This document shows, piece by piece, positions 51,401-60,967 of a stretch of DNA of 64,000 nucleotides (position 1 is the stretch's first letter; each line of letters starts with the position of its first letter). The stretch is taken from assembly GCF_001640805.2 (NCBI RefSeq), contig NC_066855.1, forward strand, positions 3,809,867 to 3,873,866, given 5' to 3'. The notes beneath the pieces were generated by a model. It saw only the letters and a program-made list of their open reading frames with translations. It was not told where the DNA came from and did not search any database. A program made the position numbers and the translations under genes. Source of the stretch: Lates calcarifer (lineage: Eukaryota > Chordata > Actinopteri > Centropomidae).

Positions 51401-54400
51401 ATGATTAATAGATGGTTATAACCACAGGCCCTATGATCCATGTGTGACATCTTAACTGTCGTACTTAAAGAAAGATAGGGATCATAGCTTGGTGAATTTA
51501 GGATGATTAGGTACCACGTTGGGTACCAAATAGCTAGAAGGCATGCATGCTCATAGCGGGATAGATGACATGCTGACTACTTTCATTTCCCAGCTCCCTG
51601 TGTGATTGTGTGAATATTGTGTGTGTGTGTTTCTGTGTGTTACTGGAGGACACAGGAAAGGGGATGCTGCTCAGTGACTGATGGCTGAGAGTGATTTGTG
51701 GGGAGCCGGGGCTGCAACATGCCTCACCACGCTACATCATTTTGTATCCCTCTGTCATGCAAATTATCAACAGCCACCATTTCATGATGAATTATTTCCC
51801 AGACCTGCACTTTAATGACAACCGCCCTTCAATAGGAGCGCACACGTTGCATGTGCCCTCCTACGCAGCCCATTCTCACAGATGTGCAGATGACAGCTCT
51901 GTTCAGAACTACATTAGGAGTTTGTGTCAGAGAGAAAGATGGAGAAAAGGTCTGACAGAAAATGGCTTTTCCTAGCGGTAATCACAGACAGGATGAGGTT
52001 TAGTGGTAAGATGGGAACTTAGCTTGCAATTAGCCAATCCAATCTTGTAGCCGGCAAAATCAGTGGCCAGGAGATGAAAGAGAGATGATGGAGAGTGGGA
52101 AGAGAAAGACGGGGAGGGCAGATTGAAGGAAGGGGCACAAACATCAAACATGATTAGCTGTGGACGGACTTTTCGTTACTTCTTTTATTCTTTTATTTTG
52201 ACCGACTACATCAGCATTGGCTATTAGCATTTAAATAGTAAAAGGTGTTTCAAACAGGTCCGCTAATTAAGCCGAACGTGGCTCAGATGACTTCAGCACA
52301 TAAATATTATATTACTCGCAAAACACAGGCGTATGTTGGATGGGACTCTCCTCTCCTTTCTGTGTGTTTTCTCCTCAACCTCCGGCCAGAATTCAATTTG
52401 AGTCTGGGTAATTTCCCTCCGTTTGCATTCAATATATTTTCATCACTCTGACTGCTTACTCTGGGTATTTTCTGAGTGCTCCAACATCCCCACCCCACTC
52501 CCTCCCTGCTTCCTCTCCACTCTCCCCACCTCTGTCTGTCAAAGCAAAGGCCAGTCCCCAGATGGGAGTCTTTATCACAAAGAAAAGCACAAAAGAACTA
52601 GCACTGTTTCAAGGCTGACAGGTAAATGGGATTTCTGTGGAGACCGAGACAAGACGTGGAATTATCAGCACAGGGAGAGAGCGTGTTTTTACGAGGGCAC
52701 CCACTCAGCAAGAAACGGAAAGGGGAAGGATGCAGCAAAGCACAAAAGACAAAACTGGGGAGGAAATTGGACTTAACCATTCTTTACTGAATGCGATACT
52801 GTTATTTAACACACTCATGAACACACACGGTTCCTCCAGTCTGTGTACAGCTCAATGGGTAAAGCGAGACGCAGTTTTATATTCCATTCTCTGTATGACT
52901 GAATGTGTTTACGGCATTGTCTGTGAACGGAGAAGGATTTTATTCTCAGGGATCAGTGGCTAGAGCCGCGGCTCTAACATTACCACAGTTAAGGGTTTAC
53001 GTCCCACCAGGCCGCCCACGCTGATTATACCATGAGACACTTTGGATAACAATGTACAGAAAGTAATATATGCTACTTTGATTGGAGTGAAGCCAAGGGA
53101 AATGACTTGTGTATTGTATTTTGTCACTGTCAAATCAACTGACTTACAACTGTACATGTAAGTCCACAAACTTTCAAGTTCTCATTCCAGCAGAGAACTA
53201 CAGCAGCTGTTTTCACTGGGCCTTTCTGATTGAAGGTTGGCACATTGTGAAACTGGCCTGCTGTCGTGTTTCATGAGAAAGAGTACCCACGGGCCTTAAA
53301 AAATGAGTGAGCTCCCCTAAGACAACACCGCATCGCGTCGCGCAGCAAAAAAGTTGAACCTGGTTTATCTGGTGGAGCCTGTTCTTCCACACTGGATTTC
53401 CCATGAGACTGACAGTGACTGGCTCTTACCTGGAAGCCGCTCACATTGCATAGGACGACATTTGCATAAAGTTGAGCTTTTCCTTAAATTTCCCTTACCC
53501 TTTCCCCTTCCCTCTGCCTTTGAAATCTCTGTACCTCAGCAAGTGGCACTGGGCTGCAACACCGGGTCCCAGAGGGTTTAACGCTCATCACTCTGTTAGT
53601 CCACCAATCAATATTTATATTCTACTACTCTTTGAAGCAGTGCTGGGTTATTTAAGGGGTTGTAATTAGTTTTTTATTTTGTGTATTTTCCAGGTCTATG
53701 CAGGCAATCTCAGCCTCCACTCGTCACTTTCAAAGCATGGCGGTCCCGTTTATTTTCTGGCAGACAATTTCAGAGGTCAGCTTCATCTTCTGACTGCACT
53801 GCAAAGGGGATAGCTTTCTCAGCTTCTTTATTCTATTTTCTTCTTTTTTTTCAATTGTTTATCTTTTATTCATACACACAATCTTTTGGAGATTGAAAAT
53901 GCCTTTCTTTCGCAGACAGGCCATCTTTTCTCTCAGAGAGGGTTTTTTTTAGCAGACGAGGACCCAGATGGAGTGGTTTGACTTCTAAAGCCTACGTAAT
54001 GACGCCGCTCTGAAAGGGACGCACTCAAATGAATTCAGGTCAGGGTGTTATCACCCGGCTTGTGCTAAATTGTTTCTATGAAATCGGTTTTGCTCCATAA
54101 GAGCCAGTGGGACAAGCCAGCGGAGCGAGACAATTCATTTCCACGACATAGAAATTGTCTGTTGCTTCAGTCCACTTCATTCCTCAGCCATACTTAAGAC
54201 CTTGAAGGAGAAAGCTTGTAGTGTGTAATGACAGAATAAGACAGAATAAAAGATTCTGACTGATAGACATTGGAGATGTTAGCAAAAAGCAACTCTCTCA
54301 CGAAGAAAAGAACAACTAGAATGGGATATAATCAGTTCTGTATTTGAGTAGTAGTATTAAAAAAAAAAAGGTCATTTGGATTTGCTGAGAGATGTTCAGA

Positions 54401-57400
54401 GACATTTTAAACTTAGACTTAATGTTCTAGTAGACTTATTTGGATTGTTATTTGTTTATAGTTTGGAAATGTATGATTTATTAACTTTAGCAGCCATTTT
54501 ATTAAAGGAATATTTTGATGCTTTGGGAGAATCTCCTACATGAGAAGATTGATTAATTAATTAAGCACCTCTGAAGCTCGCTAAGTGACACATTACACCA
54601 CATACATTACAAAAACAGATTTGTGGTTTTACCAGAGGTCTGTGCCGGTTGCTTTTAGCAAAGCGAATCATCTCATGGTTCAGACCGTCAAGAATTCAAA
54701 TGAGCCTTTTTGCCAAAAGGTAGAACTGTTTCCATTCCCACATACAATTATGTATTACAATCAATCAGTCAGTTAACAGAAAATTAATTTGGCGAATAGT
54801 TTGATATTTGATTTATCATTTTGAGTCATTTTTAAGATTTCTCTCTGGTGTCAGCTTTGCCAGTGTGAGGATTTTCAGCTTTTTTCTGTTTCATATCATC
54901 GGATTTTTAAGTGTTGGTTGGGAAAAAACAAGACATTAGATCATGTCTTCATGGACATTCTTCACTATTTTCTGATTTTAAACTAAACGATTCATCGATC
55001 AATCAAGGAAATAATTGACAGTTAAAGTAATCGTTAGTCCTGTCGTCGTGTCGAGCAGTGCCTCCTACTGTCAGTGTTCTGAAATCAGTGCTTAGCCGGG
55101 CCTTTTGTGACTTATTCCTTTCATTTTTTAAAAAGCCATGACCAACAAACATACAGCACAACCCCCATGACATGGATGCATCACAAATATGTCACCTACA
55201 TATGGGGGAAACTCACTGCTGCATCGTGCAGCGTGTGCGTGGGATGTGGCTCATCAAAGACATGGCGACAGAACTTAGACGCACTGACACATGTATACAT
55301 ATGCACACTTACACACTCCCACACATTTTATTTGGCGGCATGATTAATCATGGCATCTTTGGGAGTTTTAGAGGAGGTTCAGAGAAATCATTTCAGCTTC
55401 AAAAAGATTTTTATATTCTCCTGGTGGTTCATTCGTCATCGTTATTACAAGATTAATTCTTGTCTATCACTTCTTTACTATTGCTGTCTTGGTGTCTTCC
55501 TCCCACTCCCTCATGTGTCTGAGGTGACAAAAAAGTCGCAACCCTCTTGTGGGTACTGTAACAAATCCAACATTTCCACAATCAGCGTTGCTAACTGAGT
55601 CATCAGGTGATCCCATCAAACATTTTCCCTGGCTCACACTTCTCTTGCTGCTTCGCTTTGTTTTCATTCGCAGGGTCTGAATAATTGTAGATGAGCTGTG
55701 TAATTCCTCGTAGGACAGATAAAAAATAATTAGGTATCTGTCAGCACCGAAGAGCTACAGCACACCACAGAATACACACACACCTCTATACACACAGACG
55801 TACAGAGTAATGAGTACATGCTTTGGCCCAGAGGCGTAAAGGGCATTTGTGGCCTTTTGGCCCTCGTCTAGAAACAACACCAAGGACGTACATTTCCACA
55901 AACACACATGTACACACACATGTGACTGTGTCGGTGGCCAGTTATTCAGTCATCTAGAGCAGTGGCAAGGTTATATGAAACGCTATAATCCTGCACACAC
56001 AAGTAAACACAAATAGATTCATGAAATGTGCAGTCCATAATGATATAGCCGCAGGCCCACCCACAGGTCACAGGAAGGTGGGCTTCACGTGGTGTTTCCC
56101 CAGGTTTTGATTGTAAATTAATTTCGCCTAGGCACACACACACACACACACATACAGGCCTAAATCATCAATTTCCATCTATAGCGGATTAATTATTTAA
56201 TGGTCCAGCATGTCCAACCGTTGTCCTCACGTAGCTCAGAATATTAATATAAATTTAGGTCACATTTGTATTCTGGTGCTGTTTGATTATGCAGAGTGGC
56301 GGACTTGATGATTCAGGGCAATTTCACAGAAAGTGAAGTGGAGGTGGTATCAGCAGTGGTTAGAGGAAGAAAAGAGGTTTTTCGGAGGGATCTTCCTTGT
56401 CTTTGTTGTGCAGATTTCTGGGACAGACCGATGTCTTTCTCATGCACAGGCTGCAATTTATCCTCTTTTGTTGCCAGTTTTCATTATTTTTTTTGGCTGG
56501 GTGTCTCTCTGGAGACGAGGCAGCGAGCAGCCAGACTCCCCTCCATGGAAACACTTGCAGTTAGAAAATAGAGCAGCTCATTTTCTCTGCCAAAAGCCTG
56601 CAGTAAACTCATTTTGAGATCCCCTTACCTATACACAAGCATGCACAGTCGATAATGCAAGCACACGCATTGCAAGGGCACATTAGAAAACACACATGCA
56701 ATCACATCCTACAGACGTTCTATCGTAATCTTAAAGCATTTAACCACACTGCCTTCACCTTAACTAAAAGTAATTCATTCAAATCTTTGCCCTCAATCCA
56801 AATCATAAAATTATGTTGTGGTTCAAGTGAGAGCCAGAAAATGACACCAACTTTTTTCAGATTTTCCCCAAACTAGGGAGACAAATTCACAGACCCAGAC
56901 GAATACTACCTTCACACGAAGAAAAACTCATTTTGCACCCCTCATTCAAAGTGAGGCTTGTTTGGTGTGCCATTTTAAGTGTGTAGTCATTTCAACTGTA
57001 GTGACACAGCATCAGTGCCGCAGGGCCGAGCCAAACCCGTTCTATTAACCATGTCGTTTGTAATTGAAAATAAATTGAAAATCGTGGCTCCCCTAATGAA
57101 AGTTCCCTGAGTTTTCAAAATATTCTACAAGTGCAAGGCTGCAGAGTGTGTTGTCTTTATTTCTTTCTCTCTTCTTCCCATTTTCTACCTTTCCTTTTCC
57201 ACCCCTAAAGCATCAGCCAGTCTGATCGAGTGCAGTAGTATAATATCTGTGTATATGCTCGAGAGATGCCACTAATAATGAAGATGTTATGCTAATGCTA
57301 AGTGAGTTATAACTAAATGTCATCTATCAAATGCTGAGAAACTGAGCAGCAGATCCTTGTTTAAAAATGCACCAGAGGCTGTAAAGTGAGTTATTTAAAG

Positions 57401-57915
57401 TGTGGAACAAACACTGAGTCACTGGTATTGATCACCAACCCTGTCAACTCCAAGTAGATATTCAGTATTTTGGTTATTTTCTGCTTTGAGATGTTAATAA
57501 TTGTGTGTGTTGCACCTTTTTTTTTGGAGGGATACAGGGTGAGACATGGTGTGAATTACATGACACCTCAAACAGCAACATGTTGCCTATTCATGGTAAT
57601 ATCCCGGTTTAGATCAGTGACGTAAACAGACAATCCAAATCAGGCTAACCAGGGATTGTATGTAGTCACACCTCTCTCTCCGGCACAGGGGTGAAGGCGG
57701 TTTTCTCCGGCCATTACCACCGAAACGCCGGCACTCGCCACGGCGGCCTGGACATGGTGGTGAGCTCGGCCATCGGATGCCAGCTGGGCAACGACACGCA
57801 CGGCGTCAGGGTGGTGGTGGTGACCGCCGACGACGTCATCCACCGCTACCACAGCCTGGAGCAGCTGAGAGCACGAGGCATGGACGAAGACCTCAGGAAG
57901 CTCCTGCAGGCCTGA
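30917..57915 (+). CDS. cpped1: cpped1, calcineurin-like phosphoesterase domain-containing protein 1 (six coding exons; frameshift in exon 2)
   Basis: The gene encodes a cytosolic metal-dependent Ser/Thr phosphatase of the calcineurin-like family (CSTP1/CPPED1; human protein 314 residues, reported to act on AKT1, from memory). Six coding exons, 30917-30980, 34019-34238, 44151-44323, 45111-45245, 45441-45573 and 57689-57915, join at GT-AG sites with matching phases. They total 952 bases, exactly one more than 317 codons. Discounting that base gives 316 residues with all motifs: DPQ near 38, GDLVH at 87-91, SGNHD at 123-127, FQHIP at 207-211 and SGHYH at 248-252. Asp-Pro-Gln in place of Asp-x-His in the first motif is normal for this family. 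The surplus base lies near 34063 in exon 2, so as written translation would stop at 34111 after 52 residues. Read error, allele or true lesion cannot be separated here. The intact motifs in all other exons argue against an old pseudogene. Confidence 0.9.
31914..31943. repeat. (GA)n microsatellite
   Basis: A GA run in cpped1 intron 1. Confidence 0.9.
33655..33785. repeat. AT-rich palindromic repeat family, partial copy A
   Basis: The copy contains caattagttggttgatcagc, cagaaaataa, ggttccagcttctcaaatgt and tttgtagtaaactgag. I recognise the series as one half of a fish repeat whose two halves are inverted copies ending in gattaatcgattag-like sequence. Copies B and C are at 42433 and 54755. Confidence 0.5.
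34019..34238 (+). CDS. cpped1: cpped1 coding exon 2 (contains one-base frame disruption)
   Basis: The acceptor is ttgttccag (AG 34017-34018) and the donor CAG|GTAGGG (GT 34239-34240). Entered in the phase left by exon 1, it reads [15 protein letters not shown] up to 34062, the conserved first strand. The family then continues [11 protein letters not shown], and that sequence is present but one base out of register, from 34064. The rest, ...[10 protein letters not shown]... and ...[13 protein letters not shown], is fully conserved in the second frame and leaves one G for exon 3. So the single base near 34063 is surplus. Read without correction, the first frame reaches TGA at 34111-34113. An ATG at 34019-34021 happens to be in the second frame but is not homologous to the family N-terminus. 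Confidence 0.88.
36386..36408. repeat. A23 homopolymer
   Basis: A run of 23 A between two related segments (36229-36265 and 36449-36487). Confidence 0.9.
39041..39098. repeat. G-rich / (CGG)n tract
   Basis: ggggggtggc, then about five CGG units, GCAGCAG, and a run of ten G. Strong G-quadruplex potential on the plus strand, inside cpped1 intron 2. Confidence 0.85.
39690..40260 (-). mobile_element. degenerate non-LTR retrotransposon (LINE) 3' fragment, L2-like
   Basis: Read on the minus strand, two broken frames resemble the C-terminal end of LINE reverse transcriptases. The segment 40245-40015 gives [20 protein letters not shown] and [13 protein letters not shown], matching the common pattern (I)Y(V)P(T)LTYGHELW(V)(V)T, then QAAEMSFLRRVAG. 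The segment 39898-39710 contains [13 protein letters not shown] and ends KWMDGW just before the tail. The minus-strand 3' tail is a short GGAT repeat (39698-39713 on the plus strand), typical of such elements. Stops and frame changes show it is dead. I cannot assign the family firmly; it looks like the abundant teleost L2-type LINE. Being 5'-truncated is usual. Confidence 0.72.
42433..42683. repeat. AT-rich palindromic repeat family, copy B
   Basis: The copy contains tgcaactaacaattattttc, attgattactgatcat, gtcagaaaattgtgaaaaat, aacccaaagatgctgagttt and closes with tctcgattgactaattgttt before cagctcc. Both ends are related inverted sequences. Non-coding. Confidence 0.55.
43437..43748. mobile_element. 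MITE-like element with terminal inverted repeats and internal short tandem units
   Basis: The left end ctgtatggaaacccatctca and the right end (minus strand) ctatggaagaccattttgcc begin imperfect inverted repeats of roughly 30 bases, each running into gtgatg(g)gaaaa. Between them, a unit close to tatctcaaaataatga repeats about ten times with alternating endings (gaa or ctt). It encodes nothing. I recognise the unit from teleost genomes, but cannot name the family. Confidence 0.6.
44151..44323 (+). CDS. cpped1: cpped1 coding exon 3 (GNHD motif)
   Basis: The acceptor is cttcctcccag and the donor TGG|GTAAGC. The 173 bases plus the G carried over from exon 2 give 58 codons: [16 protein letters not shown], then [20 protein letters not shown] and WGDDYFSFW. 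The GNHD motif holds the metal-bridging Asn and catalytic His of the metallophosphoesterase core. The exon ends in phase 0. Confidence 0.93.
44324..45110 (+). other. cpped1: cpped1 intron 3
   Basis: A 787-base GT-AG intron of unremarkable AT-rich sequence; nothing recognised inside. Confidence 0.8.
45111..45245 (+). CDS. cpped1: cpped1 coding exon 4
   Basis: The acceptor is gtggtctcag and the donor ACG|GTAGGA. Its 45 codons begin [16 protein letters not shown] and continue through [16 protein letters not shown], a core strand and helix of the CPPED1 fold. The exon ends with a run of six Ser codons (45222-45242), longer than the corresponding loop in the human protein as I remember it. The run is a short TCC repeat and may vary in length. 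Phase 0 at both ends. Confidence 0.92.
45441..45573 (+). CDS. cpped1: cpped1 coding exon 5 (FQHIP motif)
   Basis: The acceptor is ctctgttcag and the donor GCAG|GTAGGA. It encodes [18 protein letters not shown], an acidic DEEDDYFNL segment, and a basic helix ending FRKA. The His of FQHIP is a metal ligand in the family. The intron before it is only 195 bases and the one after it 12115 bases. Ends in phase 1. Confidence 0.93.
47398..47705 (+). repeat. percomorph-type interspersed repeat with 'gttagcatgctaa' segment
   Basis: The stretch opens gtcagtcggttggtccacca, continues agaggatgaattctgatgac, cagctgtactttgtgtttac and ggtaacatgctaagcaaagt, and ends gagcatgttagcatgctaac followed by gctcaaagcactgctatg. 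I recognise this as a widespread fish repeat, internally deleted. Non-coding. Confidence 0.65.
47856..47895. repeat. (GT)20 microsatellite
   Basis: An uninterrupted GT run, the longest pure dinucleotide run in the window. Confidence 0.95.
48376..48401. repeat. (CA)13 microsatellite
   Basis: A pure CA run in cpped1 intron 5. Confidence 0.95.
54755..55040. repeat. AT-rich palindromic repeat family, copy C
   Basis: The copy contains tcagttaacagaaaattaat, gaatagtttgatatttgatt, ttgagtcatttttaagattt, aaaacaagacattagatcat and ends near aaagtaatcgttagtcctg. Its order matches the same family as copies A and B, and its two ends are inverted relative to each other. Confidence 0.55.
57689..57915 (+). 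CDS. cpped1: cpped1 terminal coding exon 6 (GHYH motif)
   Basis: The acceptor is ccggcacag. Two bases complete the Gly codon from exon 5, then [35 protein letters not shown] and [19 protein letters not shown], ending at TGA 57913-57915. The GHYH motif carries the last two metal-binding His residues. The exon is much more GC-rich than the intron around it, as expected for the only coding piece in 18 kb. The antisense frame 57640-58134 is a shadow of this exon. Confidence 0.94.
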
Positions 57916-58105
57916 GGGCCGATGATGGAGGGAAAACTGGTGGCCGGGTCTTTTTCTTTTATTTAACGGTTTTGTTTGGATTTTACAGTTTGGAGCCCCT
58001 GTTCTTAGAGGCATACAACACGTGTTTTTGGAGATTGGTGTGTTGGTCAACTTGTGTTTGCAGATAAGAACATGAGATGTTAATAAACTTTTGACCAATG
58101 TCCCA
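57916..58105 (+). other. cpped1: cpped1 3' UTR
   Basis: A short 3' UTR runs from the stop codon to about 20 bases past the AATAAA at 58082. It contains a T-rich stretch near 57948-57966 and no recognised element. A longer transcript using a later signal cannot be excluded. Confidence 0.6.
58082..58087 (+). terminator. cpped1: canonical poly(A) signal AATAAA for cpped1
   Basis: AATAAA lies 167 bases after the cpped1 stop codon and is followed about 35-45 bases later by a GT-containing stretch (ctgtgtattc). This is a normal spacing for vertebrate 3'-end formation. Confidence 0.7.
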
Positions 58106-60112
58106 GTCTTCAAAAAATCTGTGTATTCATTCAAGTGGAAAAAAAAACTTCAGGATTTATATTGAGGCATGTACTGTTTATTTGACCTGAAATAAGAGAA
58201 AGGCAGTGAATTTAAACCCATGAAGACGAGACCACATGCCAACCAAACATTATAAATCTTACTGAATGTTATGATGAAATTAAATTGGGTTTATGTTCTC
58301 TTTGCTGAATGCTTTCCCTCAGATTCTCTCTCGGCAGATTGTCGTTATTGTCTCTGCTCTCTAAAGCCGGTGGTTCTTCTGTGGAGAAGCACTTCCTTTT
58401 CTGCTCAGTCCTCCTGTATCTGAAGTAGCATTACATCCTCTGACACCCACTCTGTCTGTCTGTGCAGTGTAAAATGTTAACAGTTCAAGACTGTACGCTC
58501 TGCTGTGGTCAGATGTTGCCAGTGTAACTTTAAATGTGTCCAAACTGTTCCATCGTTTAAGGAAGATTCCACCCTGAGACACTGACGACTTGATCAGAGC
58601 GGCTACTGGAGGCGTGAGCAATGAAAAGATACTTTAGTTCAGCTGCTCAGTGTTGAAGGGTGGACTCTTACTTAAAGGATCCTAAAATATCCAGCTCTTT
58701 CTTCTACATTTGCTGTCGCTGCAGTGTAATACCTGGCTGGCCATCCTATGCAATCTCATCACATCACCATATTGTGTATGTGTGTGTTTATTTATGTTTA
58801 ACTCTGTATATTGTCTGACTGACCTGGAAGATGTAACTCTAACTCTGACCTCAGCTCAGATTTGAGCTGTTTATCTATAGCCACTGACAGTGTCCGTGCA
58901 GGGAAAAGATAAATAATACTTTTTTTACTGTCCATAGTGTTGTAGAGTCTGAATTCATGTTGACTTGAGAGATTATTCTTAATCCATATTAATTATAACC
59001 AAATGACAATCTTGTTTCTTTTTTACTGGAAACAGATTTTAAAGTTATAATCCTCAAGATTTCAGTCTTGATTGATAGAAATACACCTGAGGAAACACCT
59101 GTGGCAATGTTCATTAAAACTGATCCATAGTAAAAAGAAAAGTAATGCTCCTCATGATTGTATTCGTGGTAAAATATCACGGTCAGTGCGACAAACACAC
59201 CGCCTCTCCTGTGACTGTTTCTGCCTGTTACACACTCACAACGTGAAGCAGCAGCAGTAGGAGATGTTTGGTTCGCATTAGTAGTTCCATAACAAAGCGC
59301 TGACACTGCATTTTGGAGAGAGAACAGTAAACAGTGAGGCTGGTATCATGAGATACAGTCACAAACAAATTTGTTTCACGAATATGGACAGAAAGTTAAA
59401 GCCAGCGTGGGAATGGCGGACTCCACAATGTAAACACACTGAATGGCTGTTGCACAAGAAGGAGCCCATAAATGGTATAAAAAATAAAAATCTCAAGGAT
59501 TATAACTTTAATGTAGCAGAGCTTATTTGTGCCCAGCTGATCACTAAGCTTGAATGCGCTGCCCTCTAGCAGAAAGTCCCTCGTGTCACATCTGAGATCA
59601 AATCAGATTACTTCATTACCAATAAATTACTCTGTAGCGCGAGTGTTGCAATATCCATTTGGTTTTCTCCTGGTTACTTGTCTATGAAAGCGTGGATCAA
59701 ACTGACTAGTTTTCCCCTCACTGTGGTTGTTTTTATGATGAAAACATTTCATCATCGGACTGTGATTTCAGTCTAAATTTATGGTGCAACACATTTAAAT
59801 CACATCAGTTAAATCTGCACACGCACGTGAACTCTACACACACACAGGTGCTCAGTAAATAAGATGAAAGTGTGATTGTGTCAGGCTGAAATAACCGTGA
59901 TAGTGATGCGAACTGTTGGTGATTAATGGTGGGAGGAGCGCAGTATTTCCTGACTCTTTAGTCAGAGCTGAAACACCCTAACAGTGTTACAGCTTACTGG
60001 CTGCAGACTTATTTGGGAGCTCACAGTCCTGAAATTGTCTTTAAAATGAACATTTCTGCAACAAAATGACTTTCTCTGTGAGCCCTAAATGACTCTACTC
60101 GATTACACTTTC

Positions 60113-60144
<32 letters not shown>
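60113..60144. repeat. (CA)n microsatellite
   Basis: A CA run with one interruption. A GT run of similar length follows about 130 bases later (60274-60300), so the two can pair as an inverted repeat. Confidence 0.93.
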
Positions 60145-60273
60145 GACTCTCACACTCGCCCTGACCGACTGAGAATGTAAGAGAGTTGTCATGGCAACCC
60201 TTTAGCAACACATCTGTGTGTGTCTCAGAGAGAAACTGTGAGTGTTGGAGAGAAAGTGTACATACTCCCCGTC

Positions 60274-60300
60274 TGTGTGTGTGTGTGTGTGTGTGTGTGC
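60274..60300. repeat. (GT)n microsatellite
   Basis: A pure GT run, complementary to the CA run at 60113-60144. Confidence 0.93.
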
Positions 60301-60948
60301 TTGTGTCCATCCGTGGTCTGTAGGTGATTTTCCATCAGCGACGCGATCGCTGACCTCATTTCACACTGACGGATTCTGTCTCTTTTCCAAAAAGTCAGCA
60401 TGTGATGGAGGGAGGAGGGGGCGTCTGAGAGGAATGGATAATGAGTGTGATGTGTGAAAGACGACTCAGTCCATCTCCTTCATTTCCTGTCTGAGAAGGA
60501 ACCTTATGTCCTTATCTATTTTTATATCCTCATGGTAGCCGAGCTCAATCACATTGTTCTTTATCTTTTTGAGTGTGTGTGTGTGTGAGAGAGACTTTGT
60601 TTCAGAGCACATTTTCTCTATGACTTTAGGGGAACATCACACATTTTGACTTGTTCATATGTTGAACTGTAATGAATGACCATACTGAGCACCACGACTG
60701 TGACATAATTGGTTGTATTTTTATAATAAATCTTGATTTTATCTAATGATTCCCATGTGTTGTTGTGCTTGTTGGACCTTTTCAGTACTTTAAAAGTTGG
60801 ACTTGTGCAAACAACTTTCCCTGCACGTGTGTAAGTGGTGGTAAAAATTCAAATTGTCAGGAAACATCTTAAGAACACGAGTGAATATGCAGGACGTCTC
60901 ACTTCTGATACTTCTAATTTGGGGGACAGTGATGCACTGGGTTGTGGA

Positions 60949-60967
60949 ACTACAGTTCCCATAATGC
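60949..60967 (+). promoter_or_regulatory. ZNF143/Staf-type (SBS2-like) motif
   Basis: The 19 bases ACTACAGTTCCCATAATGC match the vertebrate ZNF143/THAP11 pattern ACTACA-n-TTCCCA-nn-ATGC. It lies about 3 kb past cpped1, with no gene recognised next to it. Such sites usually sit at promoters or chromatin loop anchors. Function here is unproven, and it may also derive from a repeat. Confidence 0.5.

Larger units (their letters stand above)
45574..57688 (+). other. cpped1: cpped1 intron 5
   Basis: This 12115-base intron is the largest in the gene. It contains a percomorph-type repeat (47398-47705), GT and CA microsatellites (47856-47895, 48376-48401, 56133-56150), a homopolymer T run (49518-49530), and another palindromic repeat copy (54755-55040). 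No exon-like frame with homology was found; the 107-codon minus-strand frame at 50648-50971 shows no recognisable domain. Confidence 0.78.

Noticed and set aside
57640..58134. 164-codon minus-strand frame
   Set aside because: It is the antisense shadow of cpped1 exon 6, rich in His and Val from the complementary codons.
60719..60735. AATAAA near 60726 as an alternative cpped1 3' end
   Set aside because: It is 2.8 kb past the stop codon with repeats between. The signal at 58082 is closer and sufficient, and no evidence for a long UTR can be read.
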